From assembly GCF_014205015.1 (NCBI RefSeq), contig NZ_JACHMO010000001.1, positions 3,844,001 through 3,908,000 on the forward strand: a stretch of 64,000 nucleotides of DNA, given 5' to 3'. Shown piece by piece: positions 35,962-45,359 of the stretch. Below the pieces are notes generated by a model. It saw only the letters and a list, made by a program, of their open reading frames with translations. It ran no database searches and was not told the origin of the DNA. The position numbers and the translations under genes were made by a program. The first letter of the stretch is position 1, and each line of letters starts with the position of its first letter. The stretch is from Saccharothrix ecbatanensis (GTDB lineage: Bacteria > Actinomycetota > Actinomycetes > Mycobacteriales > Pseudonocardiaceae).

Positions 35962-37449
35962 GGCGAGTTCAACTGGTCGTCGCAACACTTCGATGACGGA
36001 GGTGTTGGATGGGATGGCGGAGGAAGCAGGTGCCGCAGGCACCGAGCGGGGCTCGACATCAGTCGGCTGCGGATAGGGCGACGCGGGCGCCGATGCGCTC
36101 ACCCGGGCGGCCGGAGCCGTCGCGGGCGGTTCAGCGGGACTTCTGGCGCCTGATCGCCTCCGGGGTCACCACGGTCCAAGCCGCGGAGGGAGTCGGCGTG
36201 TCGTCACCGGTCGGGATCCGCTGGTTTCGACACGCCGGCGGGATGACGCCGCTGACCCTCGACGATCCCACTCGCCGGTACTTGTCGTTTGTCGAGAGGG
36301 AAGAGATCGCGCTGCTGAGGGCTCGGGACAAGGGCGTGCGTGAGATCGCCCGCATGATCGGCCGCGACCCTGGGACCGTGTCTCGTGAGCTGCGGCGCAA
36401 TGCCGCGAGCAGGGGTGGCAAACCGGTCTATCGCGCCGTGGTGGCCCAGTGGAAGGCACAGCAGGCAGCGAAGCGCCCGAAAACGGCGAAGCCGGCGAGG
36501 GACGAGCGGTTGCGTGAGTACGTGCAGGACCGGCTCGCCGGCAATGTCCGTCGCCCTGACGGCACGGTCGTCGCGGGCCCCAGGACGCCGCCGTGGAAGG
36601 GGTTGAACAAGCCGCATCGTCAAGACAGGCGCTGGTCGACGGCGTGGAGTCCGGAGCAGATCGCGCATCGTCTGAAGGTCGACTTCCCCGATGACGAGTT
36701 CATGCGCATCAGCCACGAGGCGGTCTACCAGTGCCTGTTCATCGAGGGGCGTGGTGCGCTCAAGCGTGAGCTGGTCACGTGTCTGCGCACGGGCCGAGCG
36801 CTGCGAGAGCCGAGGGTCCGGTCGCGGAACAAGCCGCAGGGACACATCACCGCCGATGTCGTCCTCAGCGAGCGCCCCGCCGCGGCTGAAGACCGAGCCG
36901 TCCCCGGCCACTGGGAAGGCGATCTGATCACCGGGACGGGCCGCTCGGCGATCGGCACGCTCATCGAGCGCAGCAGCCGCTCCACGCTCCTGGTGCATCT
37001 GCCGCGGTTGGAGGGCTGGGGCGAGAAACCACTCGTGAAGAACGGCCTGTCGCTCGGCGGCTACGGCGCCGTCGCGATGAACGCTGCCCTGATGGTGTCG
37101 ATGACGAAGCTGCCTGAGCAGCTCCTCAAGACCCTCACCCGGGACCGAGGGAAGGAACTGTCCGCGCGCGCTCAGTTCGCTCTCGATACCGGCACGAGAG
37201 TGTTCTTCGCCGACCCCCACTCACCGTGGCAACGGCCGACGAACGAGAACACGAACGGGCTGCTGCGTCAGTACTTCCCCAAGGGCACCGACCTGTCGAG
37301 GTGGCCCGTCGATGACCTCGAAGCTGTCGCCCTGGCCCTGAACAACCGGCCCCGCAAAGTCCTCGGCTGGAAGACCCCCGCCGAGGTATTCAGCGAGCAA
37401 CTACAGTTGCTCCAACAGCCCGGTGTTGCATCGACCGATTGAACTCGCC
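35962..37449 (+). mobile_element. Complete IS30-family insertion sequence, 1488 bp
   Basis: The ends are imperfect inverted repeats: left GGCGAGTTCAACTGGTCGTC and, read from the other strand, right GGCGAGTTCAATCGGTCGAT, with GCAACAC following on both sides. The element is flanked by a CAA duplication (35959-35961 and 37450-37452), in line with the 2-3 bp duplications of this family. Removing the element and one CAA restores the IS3 reading frame exactly (HSDHGVQ joined to FTSWAF). Confidence 0.88.
36009..37442 (+). CDS. IS30-family transposase
   Basis: 477-residue DDE transposase. An N-terminal helix-turn-helix region contains VEREEIALLRARDKGVREIA followed by RMIGRDPGTVSRELRRN. The catalytic triad is seen as Asp in HWEGDLI, Asp in LTRDRGKE and Glu in NENTNGLLRQYFPKGTD. 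The frame is intact and fills the element, so it may be active. It inserted into an IS3-family transposase gene. Confidence 0.92.
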   Translation: MGWRRKQVPQAPSGARHQSAADRATRAPMRSPGRPEPSRAVQRDFWRLIASGVTTVQAAEGVGVSSPVGIRWFRHAGGMTPLTLDDPTRRYLSFVEREEIALLRARDKGVREIARMIGRDPGTVSRELRRNAASRGGKPVYRAVVAQWKAQQAAKRPKTAKPARDERLREYVQDRLAGNVRRPDGTVVAGPRTPPWKGLNKPHRQDRRWSTAWSPEQIAHRLKVDFPDDEFMRISHEAVYQCLFIEGRGALKRELVTCLRTGRALREPRVRSRNKPQGHITADVVLSERPAAAEDRAVPGHWEGDLITGTGRSAIGTLIERSSRSTLLVHLPRLEGWGEKPLVKNGLSLGGYGAVAMNAALMVSMTKLPEQLLKTLTRDRGKELSARAQFALDTGTRVFFADPHSPWQRPTNENTNGLLRQYFPKGTDLSRWPVDDLEAVALALNNRPRKVLGWKTPAEVFSEQLQLLQQPGVASTD

Positions 37450-37734
37450 CAATTCACGTCGTGGGCTTTTACCAGGCGTGCCAAGGAATCCGGCCTGTTG
37501 CCGTCGATGGGCTCGATCGGGAACTGCTCCGACAATGCGATGATGGAGTCGTTCTGGGGTCGGATGCAAGCCGAGCTGCCGGACCGCCGGCGCTGGCGCA
37601 CACGCATCGAACCGGCCAACGCGATCTTCGAGTACCTGGAGATATTCCACAACCGTCAGCGCCGCCACAGCGCCCTGGGCATGCTCACCCCGGTCGAGCA
37701 TGAGAGGTTTTACACCACCCCAACCGTGGCATGA
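37450..37734 (+). pseudogene. 3' part of the interrupted IS3-family transposase
   Basis: Begins with the second CAA of the target duplication and continues FTSWAFTRRAKESGLLPSMG, IGNCSDNAMMESFWGRM (catalytic Glu) and FEYLEIFHNRQRRHSALG to a normal stop at 37732-37734. It lies in the same reading frame as the 5' part at 35490-35961. The sequence after it up to 37968 shows no gene and should contain the IS3 right end. Confidence 0.85.
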
Positions 37735-37968
37735 AGTCCAACCAGCCGACTCCACGGAACTCGGGACACATCACCCTTCGGCTCAGTCCAGACCTCTGCG
37801 GGCACCCAGCCCGGTCTCGGCTACTCGTACGACTTGAGGCGCTGGCCGCTGCCCCCGCCAGGTAGGCCGATCGCACGTCCCACTGCGACTGAATGACCGA
37901 ACCTCCGGCCAATCGCCCGGTGACCTCGCCGGGTGTCCACCCTGGACACATTTACCACAACGGAAAGG

Positions 37969-38004
37969 CCCGTAGGCGGCGCCCCGGGAGACGCCGCCTA
38001 CGGG
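37969..38004. terminator. Hairpin terminator after the GH6 gene
   Basis: CCCGTAGGCGGCG and its exact complement (37992-38004) form a 13-bp stem with a 10-base loop, 42 bases past the GH6 stop. On the minus strand the stem is followed by CCTTTCC, a weak pyrimidine tract. Confidence 0.7.
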
Positions 38005-38045
38005 TGTGCGGTGCTTGTTCAGTTGTGGTTCCGGTCAGCTGATGG

Positions 38046-39833
38046 TCACAGCGCCGGGTAGGCGTTGCGCATGAGCTCCTGGAACTGGCCCGAGAACCAG
38101 TGACCGGAGAGCGGCGCGTTCGCCAGTGCACCCGACATGTTGTTGCCGTTGCGGATGTTGCCGGTGTACGTGGGATCGCACATGCGGTCGAAGCCCTTGC
38201 CCTCCTCGTTCGGGATGAGGGTGGCGGAACCGTCGGACTCACCCGGCGGCTTGATCCAGACGTAGGCGTCGATACCCGGCTTCGGAGCGGCCTTCGGACG
38301 CTCGCCCAGACCTGCGCCGGACTGGTTGCACCAGTTGCCCTTCTGGTGACGACGGTCGATGCGCGACTCGTTCACGTAGGTGGTCGGGTCGCCCGAGGTC
38401 GACTTGGCGGTGGGCCGGTTCGGGCCGCCCCAACCGTTGCGCGAGGTGTCGATCAGCATGCCGATGCCGCTGTCGAAGCCCTGCTTCACCAACTCGGTGC
38501 GGAACGCGGTGGCGAAGCCCACCTCGCCGTTGAAGTCGTTCCAGTCGACCCACTTCGAGGCCTCCTTCACCGGACGACCGCCGACGTAGTCGTCGACCGT
38601 CCAGAACGGCTCCTCCAACGGCGAGTAGTTCGCCGTGTTGGTGATGAAACCGTGGATCTTGTCCTTCGTGGCGCCGTTCTTGCCCAGCAACGTCGCGAAC
38701 AACTTCGCCGAGGCGTAGAAGTTGTCGTACTGGGGATTGTCGTCGCCCCAGCCGATCCAGCCGTGGTGGGCGGCGTCGATGTAGTTGTAGACGTTGCCGA
38801 TCGCGCCGAGCTTGCCCAGCGCGTACGAGACACCCTCGATGTAGTTGCCGTTCTGCTTCATCGTGTCGCACTCGGGCGTCGCGGTGGGACGCGGCGAGAC
38901 GTTCGTGACCAGGTTCGGCAGCGAGTCGATCTCGATCACCGACACCACGCGCAGCTTCGAGTACGCCGGCCGGGCCACGATCTCGGCGATCTTGTCGATG
39001 TACTCGGTCTTGTAACGACCGATCTCGTCAGCCTTCAACTCACCGTTCGACGCCAACGCCGCGCAGTCACGACCGGGCAGGTTGTACACCACGACCTGGA
39101 CGACCAACTGGCCGTCCGCCCGCGCCGCCCGCTGCTTCTCCGCCTCGTTCAGGTGATCCACCAGACCCATGGAGCCGGTCGTGGGCGAACCGTTGCCGGT
39201 GATCGCGCTGATCCGGTCCATCCACACACCGGTCGGCTGGTTCGCGATCCGCGACCCACCCGGCTCCGCAGCCGCCTGACGCGACCACTGCGGGTTCACA
39301 TACACACCCGCACCCACATACGGGTTGTCCACCCTCGGACCACCCGGGTTCGTGTCCGAGGAGGTCGTCGTCGTGGTCGTGGTGGTCGTCGTGTCGACCG
39401 TCCCCGTGCACACCGTGCCATTCAACCGGAACTGCGTGGGCACCGGGTTGGACCCGTTCCACGAGCCGTTGAACCCGGGCGTCGCCGAGGACCCGGTGCC
39501 CAGGTTCGCGTTCCAGGACGCGTTGCGGACCGTCACCCGCGTCCCGGACTGCGAGAAGTCACCGTTCCAACCCTGCTGGACCGTCTGACCGGCGGCGAAG
39601 TCCCACTCCAGCGTCCAACCACCGGAAATGGCGTCACCCAAGTTGGTGACCGTGACGTTGCCGCCGAACCCACCCGGCCACTGGTCACTGATCTGGTACG
39701 CCACCCGACAACCGGCGGCCGCGTTTGCGGTGGCCGTCGAAGCCACAACCCCGGCAACGGACAACGCCGCCACCGAGGTCATCGCCAACGCCCCCGTCAA
39801 TTTCCGGGAACGTACAAAAGTGCGCAGACTCAT
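38046..39833 (-). CDS. Secreted GH6 cellulase, probably cellobiohydrolase, with N-terminal CBM2
   Basis: Predicted 595-residue exported enzyme. A signal peptide (residues 1 to about 41) is followed by a CBM2 cellulose-binding domain (CRVAYQISDQWPGGFGGNVT ... NGTVCTG), a Thr-rich linker of about ten Thr, and a GH6 catalytic domain. Active-site Asp residues are seen in YNLPGRDCAAL, IEIDSLPNLVTN and WIKPPGESDG. The long segments around AGLGERPKAAPKPG suggest the tunnel-forming loops of exo-acting members. The ATG at 39833 has AAGGAGG 6 bases upstream; the frame is open further but without support. A CebR-type palindrome lies 86 bases upstream, implying induction by cello-oligosaccharides. Confidence 0.93.
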   Translation of the reverse strand: MSLRTFVRSRKLTGALAMTSVAALSVAGVVASTATANAAAGCRVAYQISDQWPGGFGGNVTVTNLGDAISGGWTLEWDFAAGQTVQQGWNGDFSQSGTRVTVRNASWNANLGTGSSATPGFNGSWNGSNPVPTQFRLNGTVCTGTVDTTTTTTTTTTSSDTNPGGPRVDNPYVGAGVYVNPQWSRQAAAEPGGSRIANQPTGVWMDRISAITGNGSPTTGSMGLVDHLNEAEKQRAARADGQLVVQVVVYNLPGRDCAALASNGELKADEIGRYKTEYIDKIAEIVARPAYSKLRVVSVIEIDSLPNLVTNVSPRPTATPECDTMKQNGNYIEGVSYALGKLGAIGNVYNYIDAAHHGWIGWGDDNPQYDNFYASAKLFATLLGKNGATKDKIHGFITNTANYSPLEEPFWTVDDYVGGRPVKEASKWVDWNDFNGEVGFATAFRTELVKQGFDSGIGMLIDTSRNGWGGPNRPTAKSTSGDPTTYVNESRIDRRHQKGNWCNQSGAGLGERPKAAPKPGIDAYVWIKPPGESDGSATLIPNEEGKGFDRMCDPTYTGNIRNGNNMSGALANAPLSGHWFSGQFQELMRNAYPAL

Positions 39834-39918
39834 GCATCGCCTCCTTGCGAGCAACCCACTACCTAAGAGCGCTCCGGTGATTACGCCGATACGGATCGGA
39901 CGCGTAACCGGAAGAGTG

Positions 39919-39936
39919 TCTGGGAGCGCTCCCAGA
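39919..39936. promoter_or_regulatory. CebR/CelR-type operator upstream of GH6
   Basis: TCTGGGAGCGCTCCCAGA is a perfect 18-bp palindrome containing TGGGAGCGCTCCCA, the operator of the cellobiose-sensing LacI-family repressors CelR (Thermobifida) and CebR (Streptomyces). The repressor gene itself is not in the window. Confidence 0.9.
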
Positions 39937-40032
39937 AGGGACCGTAATACACGATGTCCAGTGAGCGGCGAAGTCGAACAATAGATGCGCATACCCAAGA
40001 ACTCCCGGAAGCGCCGCGCTCCCTGTGAGACC

Positions 40033-42918
40033 TCAGCCGGGGCGGCCCACGCGCAATTGAGCGCGCGAATTGATCCCCAGCTTGCGGAACAGCCGGGCCA
40101 CGTGCCGATCGACCGTCCGCAACGACAGGACCAGCTTCTCGGCGATCTCGCGGTTCGTCAGCCCGGCCGCGACCATTCGTGCGATCTCGACCTCCCGGGG
40201 AGAGAGGTCGTTGCCGTACCCCTGCCGTCCCCGCCGAGCCGGTTTGGCGCTGCCGAGGGTGTGCAGGGTGTGGCGGCAGCGCACGCCGTCCTTCGACGCG
40301 CCGAGCCCGTCGAAGGTCTCCACCAGGTCCTCGAGCAGCTCGACGGCCTTCTCCGGATCGGACGGCGCCAGCACCGTCGCCTCGCGTTCCCTTGCAATGG
40401 CGGCGAAGTACGGCGCGGGCATCGCCTCGTAACGCGAGACGGCCTCCCTGAAGTGCTCGATGGCCTCGGCAGGATCGCCCCGCGCCTCGGCGAGCGCTCC
40501 CCTGCACTGCGCGAGGGCGGCGAGCACGGCGGGCGCGTCGCGGTCGGCGACGCCTCCGGCCGCCTCGTCCACCAGACGTTCGGCTTCCGCGATCCGTCCG
40601 GTGGCGGCGTACGCGGCGACCGCGACCGGCACCAGCAAGCCGGTCCAGGGCCAGCCGTCCGTCTTCCGCACGGCGGTCAGTCCACGGTCGACCTCCGCCG
40701 CTGCCCTGGCCGTCTCCTGCCGCTCCAAGAGGAGCGAGGCCATGCCCGCGATGCCGCTGATCGCCACGGGAACGATGGCGTCGTCCGGATCGTGGCCGCC
40801 GGTCCGGCCGAAGTGCCCACCCGCCACCTCCCAGTCCCCGCGGGTCGCGGCGAGCCAGCCGAGCACCAGCTCCAGCTCGCCGGTCATGGCGGTCACGTCG
40901 CGGTACTCCTCGATCAACCCGTTCGCCCGCTCCGCCAGACCGTCCCACCGACCGGTGATCCAGTCCAGCCGCGCCTCGGTGGCCCTGCCGGTGCTGGTCA
41001 CGAACGCCGCGCCGCACTCGGCGGCGAGCCGCAGGCCGTCGTGCAGCAACCGGCCGCCCAGGCCTAAGTGGCCGAGCCACACGCAGGCGTCGGCGACGTT
41101 GCACCGCAGCCGGGCCAGGTGCTGCTGACCACCGAGCGTGTCCGCGCGCACGGGCACCTCGTCCAGCCCAGCCAGGTACCCGCGGTGCAGACGGGACCCG
41201 AGTGTGTTGGCCAGCAAAGAGATCCGCAGCTCGCCCGTCGCGGTCACCCCTTGCGCTTCGGCCCGCTCCCGCCACCGGCCCAGTTCTGCGGGCGACACCG
41301 TGCCGAGGTACGGCATCGAGAGCACGGCGGCGGCACGGGCGACGAGGTCGGGACTGCCCGCGAACTCGTCGATCGCGCGTTCGAGTTCCGCTCGCCCCTC
41401 CCGGATGCGGCCGATCTGGCGGACCAGCAGCAAGGCCCGGTACAGGCGCACCTCACCGCGAACCGACGTAGCCAGCCGAGGGTCGACCAGCAGGCGTTCC
41501 AGCGTCTCCGCCGGGTCACGCTGGTCGAGCCCGGTGTTGGCGATGCGCCCGAGCTTGATCGCCAGCCGGTCGACGCCATCGCCGGGCAGCACCGGCACGG
41601 CCAGCAACCGTTGCAGCAGGGTGGTCGCGGTGGCGGCGTCACCGGAGTCGATCGCACGGTCCGCTGCCTCCTCTCCGTAGGTCAACCAGTCCGCCGTCCG
41701 GCCCGCCCGCTCGCTGTGCCCGGCCAACTGCACCAGTGGTTTCGGCTCCACGTGCTCCAACGCGTCCACGGCGCGGCCGTGCAGGGCGGCACGCTCGGGA
41801 GCGCTGATCGTGTCGTAGACCGCTTGACGGGCCAGCATGTGCCGGAAGCCGTACGTCAACCCGTCGACCTCGTGCAGGACGTGCCCGTTCACGCCGTACG
41901 CGAGCGCCGCGCTCACCTGGTCCGCCGGGACGCCGGCCACCTCGGCGAGTAGTTCGGCGGGTGCGGGCGTGCCGAGCACCGCGGCGGCCTCGACCAGGTG
42001 GACGGTGGCGGCGGGCAGGGTGGCGAGGCGATCGGCCATCGCGTCACGCAGCAGCACGGGGACCTTTACGGCGTCGAGCAGCCGTTCGGCCCGCGCACTG
42101 CCCGCGTGCACCGCACCTGCAGGGTCACGCAGGGCGCGCAACGTCTCCTCGACCACGAACGGGATGCCGGCGGTCCGCTCGTGCAAGCGGGCCGCGAACT
42201 GGGTCGAAACCCCTTCCACACCCAGGATCGCCTCGGTCAGCCCGCGCACACCATCGACGTCCAGCGGCTCGATCTCCACCACCGCGACCAGGCCACCGGC
42301 GGCCGATCGGAACTCCGCGCCCAACGGGCTGCCGCCGGGCAGGTCCTCTCGCCGGTAGGTGAGGACCATGCTGAGGTTCGCCGGCGGCCCACCCGCCAGG
42401 AAACGCAGTAGCTGACGCGTGCCGTCGTCGGCCCAGTGCAGGTCCTCCACCACGAGCAGCACCGGGCCGAGCGCACCGAGAAGTTCCCGCACAGCACGGA
42501 ACAGCCGGTGCCGCTCGGCCCGCGGATCGCCCATCGGCGGCAACGGGGCCGGCAGATCGGCGGCGATCTCCGGCAGCAGCGGAGCCAGCGCGCCGATCAC
42601 CGGATTCAACTCCCGCTGCCTCGCCAGCCTCGGCCCCACGCCGCGCAACGCCTCCAACAACGCACCGTAGGAGAACGGCTCACCGACCTGTTGGCAATAA
42701 CCAACGAGCGGCAACGCAGCACCCAGATCCCCGGCCAGCAGCTCGGACACCAGCCTGCTCTTGCCCACCCCCGCCTCGCCCTCCAACAGGACGACCGCGG
42801 GACGGCGCACGGCGACCTCGCGCAGCGCGGTCAGGTGTCCGTTGCGCCCGATGAGGACGGGTGAGCTGGTCCGGAACCAACGACCGTGGGCCGTCTCCGA
42901 ACCGTCATTCCGTCGCAT
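40033..42918 (-). CDS. LAL-type (LuxR family) transcriptional regulator, copy 2
   Basis: 961 residues, the same length as the copy at 111-2996 and nearly identical over long stretches, for example the Walker A GEAGVGKSRLVSELLAGDLG and the C-terminal HTH EVEIARMVAAG / SLRTVDRHVARLFRKLGINS. The ATG at 42918 lies 2 bases after the GH3 stop and uses the GGAGG in the last GH3 codons (7 bases before), so it is translationally coupled to the beta-glycosidase gene. That places it at the end of the GH26-GH3 operon and suggests a role in controlling mannan or cellulose genes. The effector is unknown. Confidence 0.92.
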   Translation of the reverse strand: MRRNDGSETAHGRWFRTSSPVLIGRNGHLTALREVAVRRPAVVLLEGEAGVGKSRLVSELLAGDLGAALPLVGYCQQVGEPFSYGALLEALRGVGPRLARQRELNPVIGALAPLLPEIAADLPAPLPPMGDPRAERHRLFRAVRELLGALGPVLLVVEDLHWADDGTRQLLRFLAGGPPANLSMVLTYRREDLPGGSPLGAEFRSAAGGLVAVVEIEPLDVDGVRGLTEAILGVEGVSTQFAARLHERTAGIPFVVEETLRALRDPAGAVHAGSARAERLLDAVKVPVLLRDAMADRLATLPAATVHLVEAAAVLGTPAPAELLAEVAGVPADQVSAALAYGVNGHVLHEVDGLTYGFRHMLARQAVYDTISAPERAALHGRAVDALEHVEPKPLVQLAGHSERAGRTADWLTYGEEAADRAIDSGDAATATTLLQRLLAVPVLPGDGVDRLAIKLGRIANTGLDQRDPAETLERLLVDPRLATSVRGEVRLYRALLLVRQIGRIREGRAELERAIDEFAGSPDLVARAAAVLSMPYLGTVSPAELGRWRERAEAQGVTATGELRISLLANTLGSRLHRGYLAGLDEVPVRADTLGGQQHLARLRCNVADACVWLGHLGLGGRLLHDGLRLAAECGAAFVTSTGRATEARLDWITGRWDGLAERANGLIEEYRDVTAMTGELELVLGWLAATRGDWEVAGGHFGRTGGHDPDDAIVPVAISGIAGMASLLLERQETARAAAEVDRGLTAVRKTDGWPWTGLLVPVAVAAYAATGRIAEAERLVDEAAGGVADRDAPAVLAALAQCRGALAEARGDPAEAIEHFREAVSRYEAMPAPYFAAIAREREATVLAPSDPEKAVELLEDLVETFDGLGASKDGVRCRHTLHTLGSAKPARRGRQGYGNDLSPREVEIARMVAAGLTNREIAEKLVLSLRTVDRHVARLFRKLGINSRAQLRVGRPG

Positions 42919-42920
42919 CA

Positions 42921-45287
42921 CTACACCTCCAAGGCACACGGGTCCACGGTCAACCTGTGCAGTTCATCCAGGTCGCGCACGTCGTGAGTGGTGGTCAGCC
43001 GCCGGTCGTGTCCGGGATGAGCCGGTTCACCACTCAGCCAGACGTCCGCGCTCAGCGGCAGGTCCGCTGATGACGGGCCGGTGGACAGGGTGATCCGGCC
43101 GGGTTCGACGACACGGCGACCGTCGACGCCGGTGAAGGAGAACGCGTCGGCGGGCACGTCGAAGACCACCAGCCGGGTCTGTCCGGGCTCCAGTGCGACG
43201 CGGGCGAACCCGATGAGCTGGACCGGCGGTCGCACCACCGGGGCCACCGGGTCGGACGCGTAAAGCTGCACCACCTCGTCCACGGCGCGGTGTCCGGTGT
43301 TGCGCACGACGACCCTGGCCTCCACCGACCCGGTCGTCGTCGCTTCATCACTGGTGGTGCCCAGCGTCTCGTAGCGCACGGTCGTGTAGGACAGGCCGTG
43401 CCCGAAGGGGTAGAGCGGGGTGGGGTCCAGCGCCGAAATCGCACCAGCAAGCGGATGCAGGTAGGTCGAGGGGTACGCCCACGGCTGGCGGGGAACCTGC
43501 ACCGGCAGCCGCCCGGACGGGTTGATCCGTCCGCTGAGCACCCCGGCCACCGCCGAAGCGCCTTCCACCCCAGGGAAGAACACCTGCACCACCGCAGCGG
43601 CGCGGTCGGCGTAGTCGCCCAGGGCGTAGGGCCGACCGGAGACCACAACCAGCACGGTCGGTGTGCCAGTGGCCAGCACGGCCTCGACCAGGCGATCCGG
43701 CGACCCCGGCAGGCTCAGGTCAGACACGTCACCGCGCTCGGTCCCGTCACCGGACAGGCCGGCACGGTCGCCGACGAACAGCAGGGCGACGTCGGCGAGG
43801 GAGGCGAGGTGCACGGCTTGGGTGATGCCGGCATCGTCGCCAGCCGTCACGTCGACGCCGCGTGCGTAGTGGACGGTGGACTGCGGGAACTCGGCTTCGA
43901 CCTGCTGCCTGATCGTCGCGATGGACAGACCCGCACCGCGCCCGGGACGACGGCGCAGCGCGTGATGCGGGAAGGCGTGACGGCCCAGCAGGGCGAGCGG
44001 GTCGTTCGCACAGCTACCGATGACGGCGATCCGGCTCCGCCGGGGCAGGTCCAACGGCAGCGTCGAGCGGTCGTTGGCCAGCAGCACGACCGAGCGCTCC
44101 GCCACCGTGCGGGCCAGCCACCGGTTGTCGGCGCTGTCCAGATCCACCTCGTCCGGGTTGACCGGCACGGGAGGGCCGCCGTCGAGCAGTCCCAAGTCCA
44201 CCTTCTGCCGCAGGACCCGGCGAACCGACTCGTCCACAAGGGATTCCTCGACACCGCGGGAGCGCACGTGCCCGACCAGGCGCTCTCCGTAGCCGCGGGT
44301 CTCGGGCAGTTCCCCGCCCACACGCAACGGGAGCACCCGGGGTCTTTCCTCTTCCGCGAAAGCCCGCTCCATCGAGGCCACGAACAGGATGGCCCGGTGA
44401 TCGGCCACCACCGTGCCGGTGAACGCCCACTCCTCGCTCAGCAGGTCCCGCAACAGCTCGGCGTTCGCCGCGACGGGCACACCGTCGACGTCCGTGCAGG
44501 AGCTCATCACCGACCGCGCTCCCCCCTCGCGCAACGCGGTCTCGAACGGTGGCAGGACCACATCGGCCAACTCACGCAGCCCGATGCCGACCAGGGCGCG
44601 GTTGCGAGTGGCACGGGAAGAGGCGTACGCGGTGAAGTGCCTGACCGTGGCAATGACCCCGGCCTCCTCCAACCCGCGTACGTACGCCGCGCCGAGCTGC
44701 GCCACCAGGTACGGGTCCTCCCCCAGCGTCTCCTCCACCCGATCCGACCGGTAATCGCGCACCACGTCCAGCACCGACGCCAGGGTCTGATGCACGCCCA
44801 CCGACCGCAGGTCACGCCCTATCGCCGAGCCCACCTCGCGCACCACCTCCACGTCGAAGCCGGCCGCCCAGGCCAACGGCGTCGGGTAGACGGTCGCGCC
44901 GAACGTCGCGAACCCGGCCACGCACTCCTCGTGCACGATGGCCGGGATCCCGAACCGGTTGCCCGCCACCACCCGCTCCTGGAGCGACCTCAACCGCCGC
45001 AGGCCCTCGGCGACCGTGACCGGTGCGGTGCCGAACACACGGATGAGGTGCCCGATCCCCCCGCGCACCAGGTCGTCCACGTCACCGGCCGCCGACGCGG
45101 TGAACACCTCGGGCACCGGCGCCGACCCCGTCGCCGACCCACCGCTTCCGTCCAACCACACCGAACCGAGCTGGGCGACCTTCTCCTCCAACGTCATGGT
45201 CGCCAACAGCGCTTCCACGCGATCGTGGACCGGCAGCCCGCGGTCGCGCCAAGCCGCGTCCGAGTCGGTGTTCATCAGCGATGTCAT
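42921..45287 (-). CDS. GH3 family beta-glycosidase
   Basis: 788-residue enzyme without a signal peptide, so probably cytoplasmic. It hydrolyses beta-linked di- or oligosaccharides; glucoside, xyloside or mannoside specificity is not readable from sequence. The two GH3 domains are visible (MTLEEKVAQLGSVW at the start; RSIAVIGSCANDP-like region near 400, reading RIAVIGSCAND), followed by a fibronectin-III-like C-terminal domain (about 680-788). The nucleophile is expected to be the Asp in TGTVVADHRA. AAGGA lies 5 bases before the ATG. It follows the GH26 gene by 72 bases and may finish mannan or cellulose breakdown products after uptake. Confidence 0.88.
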   Translation of the reverse strand: MTSLMNTDSDAAWRDRGLPVHDRVEALLATMTLEEKVAQLGSVWLDGSGGSATGSAPVPEVFTASAAGDVDDLVRGGIGHLIRVFGTAPVTVAEGLRRLRSLQERVVAGNRFGIPAIVHEECVAGFATFGATVYPTPLAWAAGFDVEVVREVGSAIGRDLRSVGVHQTLASVLDVVRDYRSDRVEETLGEDPYLVAQLGAAYVRGLEEAGVIATVRHFTAYASSRATRNRALVGIGLRELADVVLPPFETALREGGARSVMSSCTDVDGVPVAANAELLRDLLSEEWAFTGTVVADHRAILFVASMERAFAEEERPRVLPLRVGGELPETRGYGERLVGHVRSRGVEESLVDESVRRVLRQKVDLGLLDGGPPVPVNPDEVDLDSADNRWLARTVAERSVVLLANDRSTLPLDLPRRSRIAVIGSCANDPLALLGRHAFPHHALRRRPGRGAGLSIATIRQQVEAEFPQSTVHYARGVDVTAGDDAGITQAVHLASLADVALLFVGDRAGLSGDGTERGDVSDLSLPGSPDRLVEAVLATGTPTVLVVVSGRPYALGDYADRAAAVVQVFFPGVEGASAVAGVLSGRINPSGRLPVQVPRQPWAYPSTYLHPLAGAISALDPTPLYPFGHGLSYTTVRYETLGTTSDEATTTGSVEARVVVRNTGHRAVDEVVQLYASDPVAPVVRPPVQLIGFARVALEPGQTRLVVFDVPADAFSFTGVDGRRVVEPGRITLSTGPSSADLPLSADVWLSGEPAHPGHDRRLTTTHDVRDLDELHRLTVDPCALEV

Positions 45288-45359
45288 GGTTGTCCTTGCG
45301 GTGGGTCGGCTCTTGAACGCGGCGTCGAGACCTCCCTGGCCACCGCCCTACCGGAATGC

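Noticed and set aside
44270..44420. Possible compensating frameshift in the GH3 gene just after the nucleophile region (unusual residues EEERPRVLPLRVGG)
   Set aside because: Neither other frame gives a better family match, and the segment aligns with the usual helix and LELP-type motif (GELPETRGYG) without a shift.
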